Assembly: GCF_030445035.2 (NCBI RefSeq)
Contig: NC_080696.1
Location: 24,937,661-25,001,660 of the forward strand
DNA: 64,000 nt
Direction: 5' to 3'
Origin: Dasypus novemcinctus
Taxonomy: Eukaryota; Chordata; Mammalia; Cingulata; Dasypodidae
A model generated the notes under the pieces. The model ran no database searches. It was not told where the DNA came from and was given only the letters and a program-made list of their open reading frames with translations. The translations under genes were made by a program, and so were the position numbers. Shown piece by piece: positions 59,771-64,000 of this stretch (position 1 is the stretch's first letter; each line of letters starts with the position of its first letter).

Positions 59771-60414
59771 TGTGACAGTTTGATATTATTTATGAATTTT
59801 TAAAAAGATATTGATTATATTTGTAATCTGGTCTGTTCCTCTGGGCATGATACCCTTAACTGTATTAGATTCAGCTGAGATGGCTTTGATTAAATTATGT
59901 TAAGATTAGCGCTTTGATTCAGCCATGTAATTAGGGTGAATTGGTTTGAGTCCCCGTCCCCTTTGTGGGCTATATAAATGGACAGTCAATCAAGGAGACA
60001 CACAGAAGGAGATATACAGGAGAATACAGGAAAAGACACAGCAAGTTTAGTTTTGATGTTGGAGCTCAGAGAGAGATGAGCTATTTATCTGATAGTTTAG
60101 AGCTGACCTTGTGAAGAGAAAAGAGTAGTTAAGCCTGGAAAGAAATGAGTCCCCAGAAAAGAGATGAACCCTATGCTGAGACTAGAAGAAGCTAGACCCA
60201 CAGAGCCACAGAGGGAAGAAGAAGGCTGAACCCTCGCAGATGTTGCCTGCCATCTTGCTTCAACACATGGCAACAGAGTTTGGTAAGGAAGTAACTTTGA
60301 GTTGGACTCTTTAGGGCCTTGTAATTGTAAGCTTCTACCCCAAATAAATTCCCTTTATAAAAGCCAACAGATTTCTGGTACTTTGCATAAGCACCCCTTT
60401 TGGGTGACTAATAC
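59771..60414 (+). repeat. LTR (same family as 1561-2166) inside L1-G ORF1
   Basis: Starts TGTGACAG, ends CTAATACA. TATATAAA at 59971-59978 is a TATA box and AATAAA at 60343-60348 the polyadenylation signal, giving a U3-R-U5 order. The L1-G ORF1 sequence joins across it, as comparison with 4060-4090 shows. The flanks GGAGC and GGGCC suggest an altered 5-bp TSD. Confidence 0.85.
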
Positions 60415-60469
60415 AGGGCCAGAAACTATATTTGAGGAAATAACAGCTGAAAACATCCCAAGTTTTTTC

Positions 60470-60568
60470 TTTTCTTTCTTTTTTTTTTATAGGAGGTACT
60501 AGTGATTGAAACTGGGACCTCATAGTTGGGAAGCAGGTGCTCAACCACTGAGCTATACCTGCTCCCCT
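60470..60568 (-). repeat. Short tRNA-derived SINE in L1-G ORF1
   Basis: Reverse orientation: T-rich tail 60470-60492, head with GAAACTGGGACC (B-box remnant) and AGCTATACCTGCT. Flanks AAGTTTTTT and AACTTTTTT. Relative of 3773-3871. Confidence 0.75.
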
Positions 60569-60675
60569 CCAACTTTTTTGAAAGATGTAAATATACATGT
60601 CCAAGAAGCACAATGTACTACAAAAACAGAATAATAGAACCACTCTGAGAAACACAATAATCAGAATGTCAAATA

Positions 60676-61345
60676 AGTAGGAGAACTACATCCATTATCC
60701 ATGTGGGATCTAAGCCCCCTCTGGATATAGAGCTGGAGTGGACATCACTATCCCACGGTTCACAGGATGGAGGAATAAAATATGGATTAGAGTAGACTTA
60801 CTGGTGTTCTACTATAGAACTATTGTGACTAGTAATTGAAGAAACTCTAGCATTGACGTGGAGAAAGTGGCCACGGTAGTTGCTGAGGGCAGGAAGAGGG
60901 AAAAAGAGATGTGATGGGGGCATTTTTGGGACTTGGAGTTGTCTTAAATGATATTGCAGGGACTGATGCTGGACATTATATATTCTGCCATAACCCACTG
61001 AATATACTGGGGGAGAGTGTAAACTACAATGTAAACTATTATCCATGTGGTGCAGTAGTGCTCCAAAATGTATTCACCAAATGCAATTAATGTGCCATAC
61101 TAGAAAGAGGTTGCTGATGTGGGATGAGTGGGGTGGGAGGTGTGTGGGGTATGTGGGAACCTGTTATATTTTTTAATGTAACATTTTTTGTTATCTATGT
61201 ATCTTCAAAAAAATACAATTAAAATAATGATGGGGGTGTGGGTAGGAGTGGGGTATACAGGAACATCTTATGTTTTTTAATGTAACATTTTGTGTGATCT
61301 ATTAATTTTAAAAAAGATAATTAGGAAATAAAATAAAATTTAAAA
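60676..61345 (+). mobile_element. L1 3'-end insertion with a repeated 3' terminus
   Basis: AATGTCAAATA at 60665-60675 and 61346-61356 is the TSD. The main 3' end runs to about 61222; then the last 90 bp of an L1 3' end appear again (61230-61320, with GGGGTATACAGGAACATCTT) with a second A-rich tail. The 3'UTR is of the L1-B/D type. Confidence 0.85.
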
Positions 61346-61640
61346 AATGTCAAATACCAAAGATAATGAGAGAATTCTGAAAGCAGCAAGAGGAAAGCAG
61401 TTTATCACATACAAAGGATCCTCAATAAGATTAAGTGAAGATTTTTCATCAGAAACCATGGAGGCAAAGAGGCAGTCATATGTTATATTTAAGGTACTGA
61501 AAAAGAAAAACTTCCAGCCAAAAATTCTTTATCTGGAGAAACTGTACTTCAAAAAAGAAAGAAAGATTAAAATATTCATAGATAAACAGAAACAGAGTTT
61601 TTCAACAAAAGAACCATCCTATAAGAATTACTAAGGGGAA
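61346..61640 (+). pseudogene. L1-G ORF1 remnant, C-terminal half
   Basis: An open 95-codon piece: [32 protein letters not shown] and KEPSYKNY match the C-terminal domain of the L1-C ORF1p. It joins the earlier ORF1 fragments across three insertions. Confidence 0.8.
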
Positions 61641-61984
61641 GTCTGCAGGAAAAAATAAGAGGGAATGGTTTGCAGTAGTGTGAAAATGTGAAGATCTTCA
61701 GTAAAGTTAAAAAAGGGTAAATGTAAAATCCAGTAGGACTGTATCCTCAAGATACAATTATACTCTTTAATATCTATGAGTCAGAATACAATTGAGCAAG
61801 AAAAAGGCATATTTCCTTATAAAAGACATGGAAAAACATAGAAAGGTAATGTGGGAAAAAACAACAACATAAAGAGGAGAAAGAGTGACACAGGAGAAAA
61901 GAACATGTATGCTATTGAAATTAAGTTGGATTCTTTTCAGATTAGTTGCTTATAGATGTAGGTTGTATAATAAAAAACCACATC

Positions 61985-62235
61985 CTGCCATAACCCACTG
62001 AATGTACTGGGGGAGAGTGTAAACTACAATGTAAACTATAATCCATGCAGTGCAGTAATGCTCCAAAATGTATTCACCAAATGCAATGAATGTGCCACAA
62101 TTATGAAACACGTTGTTGTGGGAGGAATGGAGCTGTGGGGTGTGGGGTATATGGGAACCTCTTATATTTTTTAATGTAACATTCTTTGTGATCTATGTAT
62201 CTTCAAAAAACTACAATAAAAATTTTAATTAAAAA
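61985..62235 (+). mobile_element. L1 3'-end insertion (about 250 bp)
   Basis: Begins at CTGCCATAACCCACTGAATG, ends in ACAATAAAAATTTT and an A run. The flanks AAAAAACCACA and AAAAAACCCACA look like a TSD with one extra base. It is the same 3'UTR block as at 60985-61215. Confidence 0.82.
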
Positions 62236-62486
62236 AACCCACAGGGTAACAACAAAGTTAAAATCATGCAGAAACAAAAATGAGAGAGCAATTATTAAGA
62301 TATGTCACAAAAGATCAACTATACTGTAAAAGAGGGTGCAATAAAGGAAAAGAGAAAAAAAAACCATGGCATTTAAAAAACAAAGGAAAATGGCTGAAAG
62401 AAGGACTGCCTTTACAATAATAATACTGAATGTTAATGGATTAAACCTCCCAATCAAAAGACACAGATTGGCAAAAGAATAAAAAA

Positions 62487-62593
62487 GGAGGGAGAAGTTG
62501 AGGTGGTGGGGTGTGGGGTATATGGGAATCTCTTATATTTTTTAATGTAAGTTTTTGTGATCTATTTATCTTAAAAAAAACAATAAAAAAAAG
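62487..62593 (+). mobile_element. Very short L1 3'-end insertion (about 107 bp)
   Basis: GTGGGGTATATGGGAATCTC, TTTTTTAATGTAA and ATCTTAAAAAAAACAATAAA form the last 100 bp of the same L1 3'UTR. It sits where L1-G ORF2 jumps, so insertion and deletion may be linked. Confidence 0.8.
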
Positions 62594-62791
62594 AAAAGCT
62601 AAAAGCAAGATGTCACTGTATACAAGAGGAAGTAGAAAAAGAACAGCAAACAAAACCCAAAGGAAGCAGAAGGAAAGAAATAGCAAAGATCAGAACAGAA
62701 ATAAATGAAATAAGAGAATAAGTAAACAACAGAGAGCATTAACAAAACCAAAAGCTGGATCTTTGAAAAGATCAATAAAATGGACAAACCC

Positions 62792-63360
62792 TATATTAGC
62801 CAAAGGGGTCCTGATGCAAAATACCAAAAATTAGCTGGTTTTTATAAAGGGTATTTATGTGGGGTAGGAGCTTAGAGTCACAAGGTCATAAAGAGTAAAT
62901 TATTTCCTTCATCAGTCTGTTGCCACATACTGGAGCAAGATGGCTGTCGGTCTCTGTGAGGATTCAGCCTTTCTCTTTCTCCTAAGGCTCTGTGGTCCCA
63001 GCACCTTCCTTTCTTGGTATAAAGCTTGTCTCTCTCCCTGAGGCTCATTTCTGCACTGCTCTCTTCACAATGTCAGCTGTAGACTTTCAGGCTCATTCTC
63101 TTTCCAGGGCCTCTGCTGTGTCTGATGGAGCCTTCTCTCTTTCCTCATGTATCTGATGCTGGGGCTCCAGCATCAAAACTCCAACTCTCTCCTCGGCCAT
63201 GTCATTTTCTCTGAGAGTCCCAGCCCACCAAGGGGATGGGAACTCAACATCCTACTGAGGTGGCAGAATCAAAATCCCAATCTTAATTTAATCAGGTGAA
63301 AGTGAAATCTCTGAACCTAATACAATCTAATAGGCCCAGACATTTTGCCAAATTTTATTT
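62792..63360 (-). repeat. LTR (same family as 1561-2166), degraded
   Basis: The minus-strand end TATATTAG corresponds to CTAATACA with one change. The GAGCAAGATGGCTG and TTTATAAAGGGTATTTAT stretches match the other copies. The 5' end is blurred near 63350. Confidence 0.75.
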
Positions 63361-63404
63361 CTGCATCACTTAATATCATTTCTCCCCCTTCATTCTCTAA
63401 AAGT

Positions 63405-63545
63405 GGTATTGTACATTGATTTTCTTATATTGAATCACCCTTACATTCCTTGGATTAATCCCACTTAGTCATAGGATATAATTCTTTTAATATGCTACTG
63501 GATTGGACTGGAAATATTTTATTAATTTTTGCATCAAATGGAAAG
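63405..63545 (-). pseudogene. Old L1 ORF2 fragment
   Basis: The reverse complement resembles the ORF2 stretch encoding the region around [18 protein letters not shown], with stops. Only about 140 bp; no boundaries seen. Confidence 0.65.
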
Positions 63546-63559
63546 TTCATGTTTTATGT

Positions 63560-64000
63560 ATAATTCCACACACACACACAAAAGGAACAAAAAACAAAAA
63601 AAGGAACAAAACAGACAATGTCAATTAAAGCAATACATGACCCTGGACTGGATCTAATAATGGAGGAGAAAAGGCCCAAAAGGACATTTTTAAAAATGGA
63701 ACTAAAGACTGAAAGCTTTATAGCAATGTTAAAGTTCGTGAACTTGGTATCTGTATTTCAGGTGGTTATGTAAGGAAATATCCTTATTATTAGGAAATGT
63801 ACATGGAAGTATTATGTGTTTAAGGAGAATGACATTTGCAACCTACTCTCAAATGCTTAGAAAACTGTTAGATAAATAGACAGATGTGTAGTGGGTTATT
63901 TGAAGTTTTCTGTATGGGTTTTATATTATTTTTGCAACTGTCTTGTAAGTTTGAAATTATTGCAAAATAATAGTTTAAGTTTAAAAAGTTAAGGGAATAG
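63560..64000 (+). repeat. Ancient L1 3'UTR-like sequence
   Basis: The order ACCCTGGACTGGATCT, GTGGTTATGTAAGGAAATAT, CTCTCAAATG, then CTTGTAAGTTTGAAATTATT before an A-rich end resembles the 3'UTR of ancient mammalian L1 (L1MC/MD type). The family name is from memory and uncertain. A (CA)n run is at 63567-63580. Confidence 0.5.

Larger units (their letters stand above)
59400..62791 (+). mobile_element. L1-G: old LINE-1 with internal deletion and six insertions nearby
   Basis: ORF1 runs from about 59420, is interrupted by an LTR (59771-60414), a short SINE (60470-60568) and an L1 3' end (60676-61345), and ends near 61640. ORF2 starts near 62391 (MAERRTAFTIIILNVNGLNL) and jumps, across a small L1 3' end, to codons that normally lie about 300 residues further (62640-62790), so most of the endonuclease is deleted. 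An LTR cuts it at 62792. Confidence 0.78.

Noticed and set aside
63405-64000. Host gene 3' end
   Set aside because: The sequence order fits ancient L1 parts and no coding frame is present.

Overview
The window looks like a retroposon graveyard from a xenarthran mammal, most likely an armadillo. The organism call rests on many tRNA-derived SINEs of the DAS type (a tRNA-like head with a GGTTCAAACCC B box, a long GC-richer body, and an AATAAATAAATCTT-A(n) tail) and on LINE-1 copies with a long 3'UTR. I recognise the family from memory and have not searched a database. I found no exon of a host gene. Nearly everything that can be named is a retrotransposon, a provirus or a retropseudogene.

Layout. 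1-2.5 kb: AT-rich sequence with a DAS SINE (561-974), a U6 snRNA retropseudogene with 16-bp target-site duplications (TSDs), and a solo LTR with a 5-bp TSD. 2.5-42.8 kb: one old plus-strand L1 (here L1-A). Its own sequence sums to about 6.5 kb, but later insertions spread it over 40 kb. These are one short SINE, two processed pseudogenes (one from CDK5RAP2), three long or dimeric SINEs plus a fourth long SINE, a minus-strand ERVL-type provirus (13167-39755), another dimeric SINE and a twin-primed L1 3'UTR. The provirus is itself split by a full-length minus-strand L1 (L1-B, 14290-34224). L1-B is split by another full-length minus-strand L1 (L1-C, 21357-30879) with a perfect 18-bp TSD. L1-A > ERVL > L1-B > L1-C is therefore a four-level nest.

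42.8-47 kb: unassigned sequence with a 1.66-kb L1 3'UTR insertion (44335-45990). 47-58.1 kb: a third full-length minus-strand L1 (L1-D) carrying a 1.07-kb L1 3'UTR insertion. 58.1-64 kb: remains of older L1s (L1-F minus, L1-G plus), an L2-like fragment, two more LTRs of the first family, a short SINE and three small L1 3'-end insertions.

How the parts relate. L1-type machinery (target-primed reverse transcription) explains the L1s, SINEs, U6 copy and processed pseudogenes; most have A-tails and TSDs. The provirus and LTRs are a separate retroviral class with TG...CA ends. The best preserved coding unit is the 322-codon ORF1 of L1-C; its ORF2 is complete in length but has one stop and two frameshifts. 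B, C and D share an unusually long 3'UTR (2.8-3.0 kb, against about 0.7 kb in L1-A), a G-rich tract near the 3' end, and 5'UTRs of 1.7-2.3 kb that each hold a different tandem repeat. I see no operon-like system, CRISPR array or clearly new gene system; the notable content is the architecture of the L1 lineage and the depth of nesting.
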